Below are positions 16,539-24,805 of a stretch of DNA of 53,774 nt, piece after piece. The stretch is from CAXMPK01 sp964195405 (lineage in GTDB: Bacteria; Actinomycetota; Acidimicrobiia; Spongiisociales; ZC4RG35). Where the stretch lies: assembly GCA_964195405.1 (NCBI GenBank), contig CAXMPK010000076.1, forward strand, positions 1 through 53,774. Direction: 5' to 3'. The translations under genes and the position numbers were made by a program. The notes beneath the pieces were generated by a model. The model was not told the origin of the DNA and made no database searches. It saw only the letters and a program-made list of their open reading frames with translations. Position 1 is the stretch's first letter; each line of letters starts with the position of its first letter.

Positions 16539-16835
16539 ATGGGAGAGAGGATCGGTGCCTGGTTCCTGACCTCACATGGATTAACGGTTACCAACAGCAA
16601 CGTCAGAGTTGACCGGGGTGAGGTCGACCTCGTTGGGTGGGACGGAGATGAACGGGTGGTTGTCGAGGTTCGGTCTGTCAGCTCGGCGGTCGATCCGATA
16701 GATGCCATCGACGCAGCGAAAAGGCGACACGTCACAGCTCTCGCGGCCAGAATCGGCGCCGACCGGGTGGACTTTCTCGGCGTTGGCTTTCGGGACACAC
16801 ACATCGACTTCCACTGGGTGCCGGGGTCGAATTGA
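16539..16835 (+). CDS. yraN: UPF0102 protein YraN, nuclease-fold
   Basis: A 98-residue protein of the UPF0102 family, which has a restriction-endonuclease-like fold. Key blocks are MGERIGAWFLTSHGLTVTNS, VDRGEVDLVGWDGDERVVVE and AKRRHVTALAA. ATG 16539 is the first good start; the conserved region seems to begin about 8 residues earlier (HPPRTFGE), so a non-standard CTG start near 16509 is conceivable. It follows DUF2469 by 26 bases. In related genomes comM and dprA come next; here 4.8 kb of other genes intervene. Confidence 0.88.
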   Translation: MGERIGAWFLTSHGLTVTNSNVRVDRGEVDLVGWDGDERVVVEVRSVSSAVDPIDAIDAAKRRHVTALAARIGADRVDFLGVGFRDTHIDFHWVPGSN

Positions 16836-16858
16836 CGTCTCAGAATTCTGGTTTCTAT

Positions 16859-16870
16859 TGTTCTAGAACA
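16859..16870. promoter_or_regulatory. Perfect 12-bp palindrome at the ABC-transporter start
   Basis: TGTTCTAGAACA is fully self-complementary, and its last base is the A of the ATG at 16870. No Shine-Dalgarno is seen upstream, so this gene may be leaderless with the palindrome overlapping the -10 region. It could be an operator, but half-sites of 6 bp are short and no second copy was found nearby. Confidence 0.35.
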
Positions 16871-17769
16871 TGAGTCAGGGAACCACAGCCATTGAGGTCG
16901 AGAATCTCCGTAAGACATACAAGAAGACAGAGGCGCTTCGTGGTCTGAGTTTTTCGATACCTGCCGGGCAAGTCACAGGATTCCTGGGGCCAAACGGTGC
17001 CGGCAAGACCACAACGTTTCGCGCATTGCTAGGCCTCACCAATCCCGACGCCGGCGACATCGACGTTCTCGGGATGAAGGTGCCCGGTGACCTTCCCAAG
17101 ATCACCGGGCGTGTCGGATGCATCATCGAAGAGCCAGGGCTGATCAAAGCACATAGCGGTCGCGTCAACCTCCAGATCGCAGCGGATACGCTGGGATTTG
17201 GTCACGATCGCATCGACGAAATGCTCGAATTCGTCAGTCTCACCACCGATGCGGATCGCCGTGCCGAGGAATACTCGAAGGGGATGAGACAACGCCTCGC
17301 CCTGGCTGCGGCCATGCTCGGTGATCCTGAATTGCTTCTTCTCGACGAACCGTTGGACGGTCTAGACCCAGCCGGCCAGCACGTTTTCCGCGGCCGTTTG
17401 AGATCCCTCGCCGACGAGGGCAAGACCGTTGTCATCTCTAGCCACGATCTGGCCGATGTCGAAGCCCTGGCCGACTACGTGGTAGTCGTCGACAAAGGCA
17501 AGATGGTCTCCCAGGGCCCACTCGAGGAATTGCTTGGAGTGGGCGCCACACGAGTTGTTGTTGATGAAGGGCAGCGAGCCATGGACGCCCTCTCCGCTGC
17601 CGGTCTCGACTCCCAATTCGAGGCTGATGGTCTTGTTGTCGACTCGGTCGACGGGTCAGCCATTGTTCGCGCATTGGCCGAGGTGGGCATTTACCCCAGT
17701 GAAGTGGGCTCGGCCCGAAGCAGTCTCGAATCGGTCTTCCTTGGCATCACTGGTGAGGGAGAGGTATGA
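16870..17769 (+). CDS. ABC transporter ATP-binding protein
   Basis: A 299-residue nucleotide-binding protein of an ABC-2-type exporter. Walker A is GPNGAGKTT (about residue 38), the Q-loop region follows, the signature is YSKGMRQRLALA (about residue 137), and Walker B is LLLLDEPLDGLDP, with the switch His in VISSHDLADVE. A C-terminal domain of about 80 residues is typical of the CcmA/DrrA-like group that exports drugs, lipids or polysaccharides. The substrate cannot be told. It is coupled to the permease by an ATGA overlap. Confidence 0.93.
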   Translation: MSQGTTAIEVENLRKTYKKTEALRGLSFSIPAGQVTGFLGPNGAGKTTTFRALLGLTNPDAGDIDVLGMKVPGDLPKITGRVGCIIEEPGLIKAHSGRVNLQIAADTLGFGHDRIDEMLEFVSLTTDADRRAEEYSKGMRQRLALAAAMLGDPELLLLDEPLDGLDPAGQHVFRGRLRSLADEGKTVVISSHDLADVEALADYVVVVDKGKMVSQGPLEELLGVGATRVVVDEGQRAMDALSAAGLDSQFEADGLVVDSVDGSAIVRALAEVGIYPSEVGSARSSLESVFLGITGEGEV

Positions 17770-18539
17770 GCCTCCTTCACGCCGAGTATCTGAAGATCAG
17801 TCGTCGCAAGTTGTTCCCAATCATGCTTGGCGTTCTGGCGTTTCTGATGGGGTTTATCGGGTTGCTCTTCTACGTGTTGCTACCTGCTCTGCCCGAAGCC
17901 GCCGGAGGCGATGCTCCGGTCCCACTCCGGCCGGAGGCATTCATCTTCGGTGCCCAACAGGTAGCCGGACAGGCCTGGTGGTTTGCCGTGATCCTGGCAA
18001 CTGCCGTACTGGGCGGCGAAGTGTCCAGCACGGTGTGGGCGACCTCGCTGACACGAGACTCCCGCAAACTCAGCCATATCTCTTCGAAATTCCTGGTCTT
18101 CGCGGTCGCCTCATGGATCGCGTTTCTCGTCGGGACCGCGGTGTGGGCTGTGATTACCTGGGCGGCGGCCGAAGGGAGTGGCTCACCGGAGATATCCGAG
18201 TGGCTTGGTCTGCTTTGGAAATTCCTGGTGATAGCCGGAGCCTGGACATCGATCGGCTTGGGCGCTGTGGCAATGACGCGCTCGATAGCCGCCGCCATGG
18301 GAATTGCTTTGGGGCTCTCTTTCATCGACAGCATCGTCGCCCCGTTTGTCGACTTCTACGAGAAGATTTCTCTGACCGCAGCATCCAACGGCATATTCAA
18401 TGTCGCCGGAGACGGTGCGTTCGCCGCCTTCATTCCTGGCGGAGACATGTCGTTGGCACACGCTCTCGGTGTGATGATCGGTTGGACGGTTGTCGGGCTC
18501 GCATTCACCCTGTGGGGTCTTCAGCGCCGAGACGCTTGA
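17766..18539 (+). CDS. ABC-2 type transporter permease
   Basis: A 257-residue integral membrane protein with six likely transmembrane segments, for example LFPIMLGVLAFLMGFIGLLF, FLVFAVASWIAFLVGTAVWA and a last one near WTVVGLAFTLWGL. It starts SLLHAEYLKISRRKLFPIML, typical of ABC-2 permeases. It pairs with the ATPase just upstream to form a two-gene exporter. The 3' end overlaps 19 bases of a convergent small zinc-ribbon gene. Confidence 0.9.
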   Translation: MSLLHAEYLKISRRKLFPIMLGVLAFLMGFIGLLFYVLLPALPEAAGGDAPVPLRPEAFIFGAQQVAGQAWWFAVILATAVLGGEVSSTVWATSLTRDSRKLSHISSKFLVFAVASWIAFLVGTAVWAVITWAAAEGSGSPEISEWLGLLWKFLVIAGAWTSIGLGAVAMTRSIAAAMGIALGLSFIDSIVAPFVDFYEKISLTAASNGIFNVAGDGAFAAFIPGGDMSLAHALGVMIGWTVVGLAFTLWGLQRRDA

Positions 18540-18736
18540 GCCCCTAACTGCCTTCTCAACTCCTTATGCCAACAGCCGTGGTGCCAGTGGCGTCTCATGT
18601 CCACGGCGTCGTCGGGAATCACAACAAGATGGAAGGTCTCCGGCGGGATCGTCCCCTGGCACCCAGGACACGTGTATTCCTTGCGTGCCTGATAGGGCTG
18701 GATGGGGGTGACGGTTACGTCGAGAACAGTGCCCAT
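18521..18736 (-). CDS. Small zinc-ribbon-like protein, conserved actinobacterial type
   Basis: A 71-residue protein with CPGC near residue 24 and HWHHGCW near residue 51, a plausible CxxC/HxxxC metal site. The sequence between them (TIPPETFHLVVIPDDAVDMR) resembles a conserved small family in actinobacteria sometimes labelled ATP/GTP-binding without support. It starts at ATG 18736, overlapping the last 22 bases of the upstream small membrane-protein gene in another frame. No function is known. Confidence 0.65.
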   Translation of the reverse strand: MGTVLDVTVTPIQPYQARKEYTCPGCQGTIPPETFHLVVIPDDAVDMRRHWHHGCWHKELRRQLGAQASRR

Positions 18737-18828
18737 GCGATGAGAGCCAGTGCCGTTCCCACAGCGAATACCACCATGGCTATGTCCAGGACCGAGTTGT
18801 CCTGGGGGCGGAATGGATTGAATCCCAT
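18715..18828 (-). CDS. 37-residue single-pass membrane protein
   Basis: A tiny gene starting at ATG 18828: MGFNPFRPQDNSVLDIAMVV begins it, and one hydrophobic helix (IAMVVFAVGTALALIAWALF) fills the rest before TAA at 18715. The pattern of a short NPFRPQ-type head and one helix resembles small proteins seen in actinobacteria. It overlaps the downstream zinc-ribbon gene by 22 bases, so they probably form a two-gene operon divergent from the enoyl-CoA hydratase. Function unknown. Confidence 0.6.
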   Translation of the reverse strand: MGFNPFRPQDNSVLDIAMVVFAVGTALALIAWALFST

Positions 18829-18873
18829 GTCCGAAACGGTAACCGGCCGCCTGGGCTGTCTACCGTCACTGAA

Positions 18874-19653
18874 GTGACCTGGCTGCGCAGCAGAGATGAG
18901 GAACGGATCCGATGGTTGACCATCGATCGCCCGGAACGCAGGAACGCCATACCGTTTGACGGGTTTCTTGCCCTTCGGGACGTCTTTGTCGATTTTGAGC
19001 AATCCAGTCAACGGGTACTGATTGTTTCTGGGGAGGGCGGCGTCTTCTGTGCCGGTGCTGACCTTGATCCAGAAGCCCGGGGAGGCATGGTTTCCGTCGT
19101 GGACCGGCATCGGCGGATGAAAGTCGTGGGAGAAGCGGCCACCGCCTTGCATCGAATCACCAAGCCGACCATCGCCGCTGTCGATGGGTACGCAGTTGGT
19201 GCAGGAATGAATCTGGCGTTGGGCTGCGACGTGGTGATCGCTGCCGAGAGTGCCTTGTTCTCGGAGATCTTCGTCAAGCGCGGCTTGACCCTGGATTTCG
19301 GAGGGACCTGGTTGTTACCGCGACTGGTGGGTCTTCAACGTGCCAAGGAGTTGGCATTGTCAGGTCGGATGGTTGGCGCCGATGAAGCAGCTGAGATTGG
19401 GCTGGCCCTCGAGGTGGTACCAGCCGGCCGACTGATATCGCGGGCCAAGGAGTTGGCCGAAAGCTTTCTCTCCGGGGCACCAATAGGACAGATGTTCTCT
19501 AAGCAAGCACTGGACGCATCGTTTGAGATGAGCTTCTCAGAGGCGATCGGCTGGGAAGGACAGTCACAGTCAATTGCACTGGGCACCGAGGATTCCGCTG
19601 AGGGGATCGCAGCGTTCCTGGAGAAGCGGGAACCCCAATGGAAAGGTCGCTAG
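18874..19653 (+). CDS. Enoyl-CoA hydratase/isomerase family protein
   Basis: A 259-residue crotonase-fold enzyme acting on acyl-CoA. Landmarks are IDRPERRNAIPFDGFLALRD, the oxyanion-hole block FCAGADLDPEARGG (about residue 58) and DGYAVGAGMNLALGCDVVIA (about residue 104), then LTLDFGGTWLLPRLVGLQRA. The two acidic residues typical of true hydratases are not clearly placed, so isomerase or another crotonase activity is possible. The start is GTG 18874 and no strong ribosome site is seen. It stands alone between small genes and the deaminase. Confidence 0.87.
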   Translation: MTWLRSRDEERIRWLTIDRPERRNAIPFDGFLALRDVFVDFEQSSQRVLIVSGEGGVFCAGADLDPEARGGMVSVVDRHRRMKVVGEAATALHRITKPTIAAVDGYAVGAGMNLALGCDVVIAAESALFSEIFVKRGLTLDFGGTWLLPRLVGLQRAKELALSGRMVGADEAAEIGLALEVVPAGRLISRAKELAESFLSGAPIGQMFSKQALDASFEMSFSEAIGWEGQSQSIALGTEDSAEGIAAFLEKREPQWKGR

Positions 19654-19659
19654 CGGCGT

Positions 19660-20103
19660 CTAGTCCTCGCCGATGTCCTCATTCCAAAGGTCAGGGTGGG
19701 TGTCGATGAAGGCGGTCATGAGGGCGATGCACCGCTGATCGTTCATCACCTCAACCTCGACACCTCGTGAGCGGAGATGATCCTCAGCTCCCATGAAGGT
19801 GATGTTCTCGCCGATCACGACTTTGGGGATGCCGTAGAGAAGGATGGCTCCTGAACACATGTCACATGGTGACAGCGTGGTGTAAAGGGTCGACCGCCGA
19901 TAGGCAGCGGCCGGTAACCGACCGGCATTCTCGAGGGCATCCATCTCTCCATGAAGAGTTGCCGACCCCCTCTGGATGCGTTGGTTGTGGCCTCGACCGA
20001 CGATTTGACCATCGACAACGATCGCCGATCCGATTGGGATACCACCGGCGGCCAGACCGACTTGGGCTTCTTCGATTGCGGTCTCAAGTCCTGAGTTTTT
20101 CAT
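19660..20103 (-). CDS. Cytosine deaminase, Fcy1-like (CDA fold, zinc)
   Basis: A 147-residue cytidine-deaminase-fold enzyme. It resembles yeast cytosine deaminase Fcy1 much more than the bacterial amidohydrolase CodA. Zinc and catalytic motifs are HGEMDALENAGRLP (His and Glu near residue 51) and SPCDMCSGAILLYGIPKVV, and it ends FIDTHPDLWNEDIGE, very close to the yeast tail. Start ATG 20103 (MKNSGLETAIEEAQVG) fits the family; a longer frame from 20148 overlaps the divergent gene. The likely role is pyrimidine salvage (cytosine to uracil). The 3' end is 6 bases from the enoyl-CoA hydratase stop (convergent). Confidence 0.85.
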   Translation of the reverse strand: MKNSGLETAIEEAQVGLAAGGIPIGSAIVVDGQIVGRGHNQRIQRGSATLHGEMDALENAGRLPAAAYRRSTLYTTLSPCDMCSGAILLYGIPKVVIGENITFMGAEDHLRSRGVEVEVMNDQRCIALMTAFIDTHPDLWNEDIGED

Positions 20104-20141
20104 CAAAGGCGAGAATACGGGTCTCGCTCTAGCCTTGGGCG

Positions 20142-21605
20142 ATGTCACCGATGGCGATAGCCGGACCTTCGACGCTGGTAACCGATGCAGGCACGCTGAT
20201 CGCAGAGGCGGGTGGTTCGGTTGTCGACGTGGCCATCACGGCGGCGCTGGTTGCCACCTGCACCGAGCCGGGCATCTGCTCCCCTGGAGGAGGCGGGTTC
20301 CTGGCCATCGATATTCCCGGGTCCGATCCGGTGGTTGTCGATGGCTATATGGCCTATCCGGGGCTGGGGTTTGAAGGGGAAAAGGCAGTTAGTGAGATTT
20401 GGATGGAGTACGGGGGCGGTGTCACCACTCTGATCGGTGCGGGCACCATCGGCGTCCCCGGAGCATTTGCCGGGTACGGAATCGCTCACGACAGATATGG
20501 CTCCGTCCCATGGCGCGAGATCATGGAGGTTGCAGCGGCGACGGTCGACGGTGGATTTCCACTCAGCGAGGCTGCGCATCACTACCTGGTCTACTCGGGG
20601 CTCCCCATCTTCGAGACCGATCCGATGTCGCGCGGTTCGGTCTTTGAGGGCGACCGGCTCAAAGACGCCGGCGAAATCGTCGAGTTCGCCGGTCTTGCCG
20701 CGACCCTTCGCTATATCGGTGAGGAGGGTGCGTCGGTTTTCTACACCGGAGACCTGGCCAATGAGATTGTCTCCGACCTGGCAGCGAAAGGAAGTTCTCT
20801 GACTCTCGATGACCTTGCTCGATACCGGGCGATTGTGCGACGCCCCGTGGCCATGAGCCATCGAGGGTGGGATCTTCAGATCAATCCACCACCTGCTGTG
20901 GGCGGGGTCACCGTGGCCCTTGCCCTCGGAGCGATCGGTGACGGTGATGAGTCCGGTCCCGCTGACTGGGCAAGGGGATTGGCGGATGCTTTTCAATCTC
21001 GGGCACGTGACCTCCAACCCGGCCCTGGTTTTGACGACGCTGCAACAAAAGCCTTGGTCAACGCAGGATTGCGGTCCCCTTCGACCATCAGCATCGCAGC
21101 CAGCGACGCCAACGGTGGCGCCGTGGCAGCCTCTCTCTCTGCCGGCTACGGGTCAGGTGTCGCCCCGCGAGGTACTGGCTTGATGATGAACAACGCCGTC
21201 GGTGAGGTCGAGTTGGCGGGAATCGGGCCGGGTGAGACCGGAGCCCGGATGACGTCCAACATGGCCCCGATGATTGTCAGAAGCGGAGGCGATGTGGTGG
21301 CCTTGGGGAGTCCAGGTGCCGACCGCATCACAAGCGCGCTGGTCGCGACGATTTCCTCCCTCGCCAGCGGAATGGACCTGGAGGAGGCCATCGAACATCC
21401 CCGGGTTCACCCCGAGTTCGGGGATTGGGGTGTGAGGATCGCCGTGGAGCCGGGGATCGATGGGGAGACGATCACCAGTCCGACTAGGCCCTTTGACGAG
21501 CTTCACATGTATTTCGGTGGGGTGAATGGTACCGCCCTCGAAGGTGGGCACATTCACGGGCACGCCGACAGTCGTCGTGGCGGATCGGCAGTGACAACCC
21601 ACTAG
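20142..21605 (+). CDS. Gamma-glutamyltransferase-family (Ntn-hydrolase-like) protein
   Basis: A 487-residue relative of gamma-glutamyltransferase. The N-terminal domain shows LIAEAGGSVVDVAITAALVA and CSPGGGGFLAIDI; the C-terminal domain shows GSGVAPRGTGLMMNN and GSPGADRITSALVATI. No signal peptide is seen, so it may be cytoplasmic. At the cleavage point, where classic enzymes have TTHxSVVD with a Thr nucleophile, this protein has SPSTISIAASD. A simple alignment puts Ser at the nucleophile and Thr at the usual His, so self-processing may be altered. Alternative start ATG 20151. It is divergent from the cytosine deaminase. The family is clear; activity is uncertain. Confidence 0.8.
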   Translation: MSPMAIAGPSTLVTDAGTLIAEAGGSVVDVAITAALVATCTEPGICSPGGGGFLAIDIPGSDPVVVDGYMAYPGLGFEGEKAVSEIWMEYGGGVTTLIGAGTIGVPGAFAGYGIAHDRYGSVPWREIMEVAAATVDGGFPLSEAAHHYLVYSGLPIFETDPMSRGSVFEGDRLKDAGEIVEFAGLAATLRYIGEEGASVFYTGDLANEIVSDLAAKGSSLTLDDLARYRAIVRRPVAMSHRGWDLQINPPPAVGGVTVALALGAIGDGDESGPADWARGLADAFQSRARDLQPGPGFDDAATKALVNAGLRSPSTISIAASDANGGAVAASLSAGYGSGVAPRGTGLMMNNAVGEVELAGIGPGETGARMTSNMAPMIVRSGGDVVALGSPGADRITSALVATISSLASGMDLEEAIEHPRVHPEFGDWGVRIAVEPGIDGETITSPTRPFDELHMYFGGVNGTALEGGHIHGHADSRRGGSAVTTH

Positions 21606-21638
21606 AACCGGTCACACCTACCCCGTACGTTCGGATCC

Positions 21639-23069
21639 ATGAACTCAGCCACCATGTCGGTGGCGCTGGTCGGGGGAGACGTCAAGCCGGTTCAGGTCGA
21701 GGTGCACGTCGGCCGACCCCAGGAGTCGTTCAAGCTGACCGGGCTGCCGGACACAGCTGTGCGGGAGGCAAAGGATCGGGTGCGTGCCGCCTTGGCCTCG
21801 TCTGGTGCGAAGTTTCCCAACAGGACCGTCACCGTCAATTTGAGCCCTGCCGCCCTGCCAAAAGGTGGGACCGAATACGATCTGCCGATTGCGCTTGGCG
21901 TTCTGGCTGCTTCTCGGGAGATACCGAGCCCTCGTGATGTGATCGTCGTGGGCGAATTGGCTTTGGACGGCAGGGTGCGTTCGAGCACGAGTGGCATGGC
22001 CGCCGGCGTCCTTTCAGCGAGACTGGACCTTCCCTGTCTTGTTCCAGAATCGAGCGCGAGCCAGGCAGCGTCCGTTCCCGGAGCCCGCGTCTACTCGATC
22101 AAGACGCTTGCCGAAGCTGCGGAGCAACTGCGGATGGGGCTCGACGATGAGATGGTGAAGCCGCGGAGTGTTCCCCCTTCTTTGGATACCACCGCCGATC
22201 TGGCTGATGTTCGAGGCCAACCGATGGCGCGGCGCGCTACTGAGATAGCTGCGACCGGCCGACACCATCTCTTGTTTCACGGTCCCCCGGGTGGAGGAAA
22301 GACAATGCTTGCCCGCAGGCTCGCCGGCCTCTTGCCCCCGCTCAGCGAGTCAGAAGCGGTCGAAGTCGGTCTTATCCACGCCGCGGCCGGCCTCACTCGT
22401 GGCATTCGGTGGGACCGTCCCTTCCGGTCACCGCACCACACGGCATCCCGCGCCGCTCTGGTCGGCGGTGGCAGTGGTGTACCCGTTCCGGGGGAGGTTT
22501 CCCTTGCAAACCATGGCTTGCTATTCCTCGACGAATTGGCCGAATTTCCCCGGAGTCATCTCGACACCCTCCGTCAACCGATGGAGGACGGGGCGGTCAC
22601 AATTGCCCGCAGGGGTATGTCTGTTGAGTTTCCTTCATCGTTTCACCTGGTCGCGGCAACGAATCCATGTCCGTGTGGGTTCACCGGTGATGACAGAAAG
22701 CCGTGCCAATGCCGGCCGGCGATGGTTTCACGGTATCGCCAGCGTGTCTCCGGTCCCCTGTTAGATCGAATCGACCTCGTGGTGAAGGTTGGTCGTGTCG
22801 AATCCGTCGAGATGAGGTCCGATGCCGAAACCTCCGCCATCGTGAGAAAGCGGGTTGCCGTGGCTGTCGATTTTCGATCCAATCGACCCGACCTGATTAG
22901 TGAGGCAGCAAGTCGGCTGATCCTGCGTGCCCTTGACTCAGGCGTCATCACGGCACGCGGTGTGGAGCGAACCAAACGTGTGGCCAGGACGATCGCCGAC
23001 CTGGCTTTGGCCGAAGAGGTGTCGGAAGATCACGTTGCTGAGGCAATGGTTCTTCGAGGAGATTGGTGA
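21639..23069 (+). CDS. comM: YifB/ComM-family Mg-chelatase-like AAA+ ATPase
   Basis: A 476-residue AAA+ protein. ComM is a hexameric helicase that promotes branch migration during natural transformation; distribution is wide, even in species not known to be competent. The N-terminal lon-like domain (FKLTGLPDTAVREAKDRVRA, GTEYDLPIALGVLAAS) is followed by Walker A GPPGGGKTMLARRLAG (about residue 215), the block PFRSPHHTASRAALVGGG and Walker B LLFLDELAEF. The C-terminal CPCG and CQCR are the usual zinc-like cysteines. It overlaps dprA by four bases. Confidence 0.95.
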   Translation: MNSATMSVALVGGDVKPVQVEVHVGRPQESFKLTGLPDTAVREAKDRVRAALASSGAKFPNRTVTVNLSPAALPKGGTEYDLPIALGVLAASREIPSPRDVIVVGELALDGRVRSSTSGMAAGVLSARLDLPCLVPESSASQAASVPGARVYSIKTLAEAAEQLRMGLDDEMVKPRSVPPSLDTTADLADVRGQPMARRATEIAATGRHHLLFHGPPGGGKTMLARRLAGLLPPLSESEAVEVGLIHAAAGLTRGIRWDRPFRSPHHTASRAALVGGGSGVPVPGEVSLANHGLLFLDELAEFPRSHLDTLRQPMEDGAVTIARRGMSVEFPSSFHLVAATNPCPCGFTGDDRKPCQCRPAMVSRYRQRVSGPLLDRIDLVVKVGRVESVEMRSDAETSAIVRKRVAVAVDFRSNRPDLISEAASRLILRALDSGVITARGVERTKRVARTIADLALAEEVSEDHVAEAMVLRGDW

Positions 23070-23890
23070 CGACGCCGCACATGGTTCGGGCCGGAACAGC
23101 GTCGTATCCGGAGGGTCTTCTTGATCTCGAAGACCCACCCGACCTCTATTTGATCGGCGATCTGGCTGCGGCCCCCGGTGTGGCGGTGGTGGGAACACGG
23201 CGATGCACTCGATATGGGATCGATCTTGCCGAACGATTCGGGAGGGTGATTGCCGGTGCCGGCTGGACGGTCGTGAGCGGTTTGGCGCGTGGCATCGATG
23301 CGGCTGCTCATCGGGGCTGTCTGAGTGTCAGTGGTCACGCCGTGGGCGTGCTCGGCTCTGGTGTCGACGTCTGTTACCCGGCGGAGAATCGCCCCATCTA
23401 TGACGGGATCCTCGAATCCGGGGGAGCGATCGTATCTGAGTATTCCCCAGGAACCCCGCCTGATCGTTGGCGATTTCCCGCGCGGAATCGGATCATCGCT
23501 GCGATGTCGACTGCCGTTGTGGTTGTGGAGGCCGCTCGAACCGGTGGGGCGTTGATTACTGCACGTCTGGGGGCAGAGATCGGTCGCCCGGTATTTGTCG
23601 TCCCTGGCGATGTCGACCGTCCAGCATCGGAAGGGTGCAATTTGCTGATTCGTGACGGTGCCAACCCTGTGCTCGGAGCCAACGATCTGATCGAGGGGTT
23701 AGGGCTGATAATCGGTCCGCCACAACAGGCCGCGTCGGCGAGCACCGTTGACCTGCCCCAGTCGGGACTAACAGTGGACGAGTTGACCACCCATTGGTCG
23801 CTGTCGCTGCCGGAGACGCTGGCCCGAGTCGGAAGACTCGAGATCGAGGGTCTGGTACGTATGTCGGGAGATCGGGTGATCCCCGGCTAG
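23066..23890 (+). CDS. dprA: DNA-processing protein DprA/Smf
   Basis: A 274-residue DprA that binds incoming single-stranded DNA and loads RecA during transformation. Rossmann-type blocks are VAVVGTRRCTRYG, VVSGLARGIDAAAHRG, GVLGSGVDVCYPAENRPIY and WRFPARNRIIAAMS; a C-terminal winged-helix remnant (LTVDELTTHWSLSLPETLAR) follows. GTG 23066 overlaps the comM stop as GTGA behind AGGAG; TTG 23063 is in frame just upstream. The protein lacks the N-terminal SAM extension of longer homologues. Confidence 0.95.
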   Translation: MTTPHMVRAGTASYPEGLLDLEDPPDLYLIGDLAAAPGVAVVGTRRCTRYGIDLAERFGRVIAGAGWTVVSGLARGIDAAAHRGCLSVSGHAVGVLGSGVDVCYPAENRPIYDGILESGGAIVSEYSPGTPPDRWRFPARNRIIAAMSTAVVVVEAARTGGALITARLGAEIGRPVFVVPGDVDRPASEGCNLLIRDGANPVLGANDLIEGLGLIIGPPQQAASASTVDLPQSGLTVDELTTHWSLSLPETLARVGRLEIEGLVRMSGDRVIPG

Positions 23891-23905
23891 CCACCTATCC
23901 GAACG

Positions 23906-23917
23906 TAAAATTGCGCT
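23906..23917 (+). promoter_or_regulatory. Leaderless promoter of xerC
   Basis: TAAAAT (23906-23911) is followed by exactly six bases and then GTG 23918. That spacing places transcription start on the G of the start codon. No Shine-Dalgarno precedes the GTG, which fits a leaderless mRNA of the kind common in actinobacteria. The -35 is not recognisable. Confidence 0.6.
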
Positions 23918-24805
23918 GTGGAAATACCCGCCGTCCCGGTTTGGGCTGAGCCCCAGGTGAAGGCCTACCTGAGACGGCTCACTGATCAGCGTGGTTTGTC
24001 CGCGCACACTGTGGACGCCTATCGCCGCGATCTGGCTCAATTCTTTGACTACTGCGACCGGGCCGGTATTCAATCGATCGCTGACGTGGAACGGCGTCAT
24101 TGCCGGCGATATCTGGCATTTCTCGATACCCGGTCGTACTCGCGTCGATCGATGTCACGTAAATCGTCGTCGGTCAGGTCGTTCTTTGGCGATGCGGTGA
24201 GACGCGAGGCGGTGGAGACAAATCCGTTCGCAGGCGTGACAAGACTGAAGTTGGACAAGCCGTTGCCCCATGCTTTGCCCGCCAGGACTGTGAGTAGCGC
24301 CATCGCTCTGATCGATACCTCCACTCCTGTTGGCCTGAGAGACCTGGCACTGGTGGAAACCCTCTATGCCACCGGGCTGCGCATCTCCGAACTCACTTCC
24401 ATGAACGTCGAAGACGCCGGAGAAGACACCGTTACCGTGGTCGGTAAAGGCAGCAAGACACGGCGTGTGCCCATCGGCCGGCCGGCACGGGACGCAATGG
24501 ATGCCTACCTCGTCGAGGGACGAGAGGCTCTCGCCTCAGGGTCCGCCGGCGACGCCTTGTGGGTCGGTGTCCGTGGCGGCCGTCTCGACCCGAGGGGGAT
24601 AAGAAGAGTCGTCTCGAAAAGGGTCGCGACTTTCCCGCACGCACTGCGACACAGCTTTGCTACCCATTTGCTGGAAGGTGGTGCAGACTTACGCACCGTG
24701 CAGGATCTTCTAGGACATACCGATCTGGCGACGACCCAGATCTACACTGCCGTCACCCGAATGCACTTGAGAGGAACATATGACCGAAGCCACCCACGAG
24801 CCTGA
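23918..24805 (+). CDS. xerC: Tyrosine recombinase XerC/XerD type
   Basis: A 295-residue site-specific recombinase that resolves chromosome dimers at dif. The N-terminal SAM-like domain (YLRRLTDQRGLSAHTVDAYR) is followed by the catalytic domain with TGLRISEL (first Arg), GKGSKTRRVPIG (Lys), FPHALRHSFATHLLEGGADL (His and Arg), LLGHTDLATTQIYTAV (His and nucleophilic Tyr). All catalytic residues are present. It lies between dprA and a WhiG-like sigma gene, the usual place for the chromosomal Xer rather than a phage integrase. It overlaps whiG by 26 bases. Confidence 0.95.
   Translation: MEIPAVPVWAEPQVKAYLRRLTDQRGLSAHTVDAYRRDLAQFFDYCDRAGIQSIADVERRHCRRYLAFLDTRSYSRRSMSRKSSSVRSFFGDAVRREAVETNPFAGVTRLKLDKPLPHALPARTVSSAIALIDTSTPVGLRDLALVETLYATGLRISELTSMNVEDAGEDTVTVVGKGSKTRRVPIGRPARDAMDAYLVEGREALASGSAGDALWVGVRGGRLDPRGIRRVVSKRVATFPHALRHSFATHLLEGGADLRTVQDLLGHTDLATTQIYTAVTRMHLRGTYDRSHPRA

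Noticed and set aside
23918..24805. XerC as a phage or element integrase
   Set aside because: Its place between dprA and whiG, housekeeping overlap and lack of att-like repeats fit chromosomal Xer.
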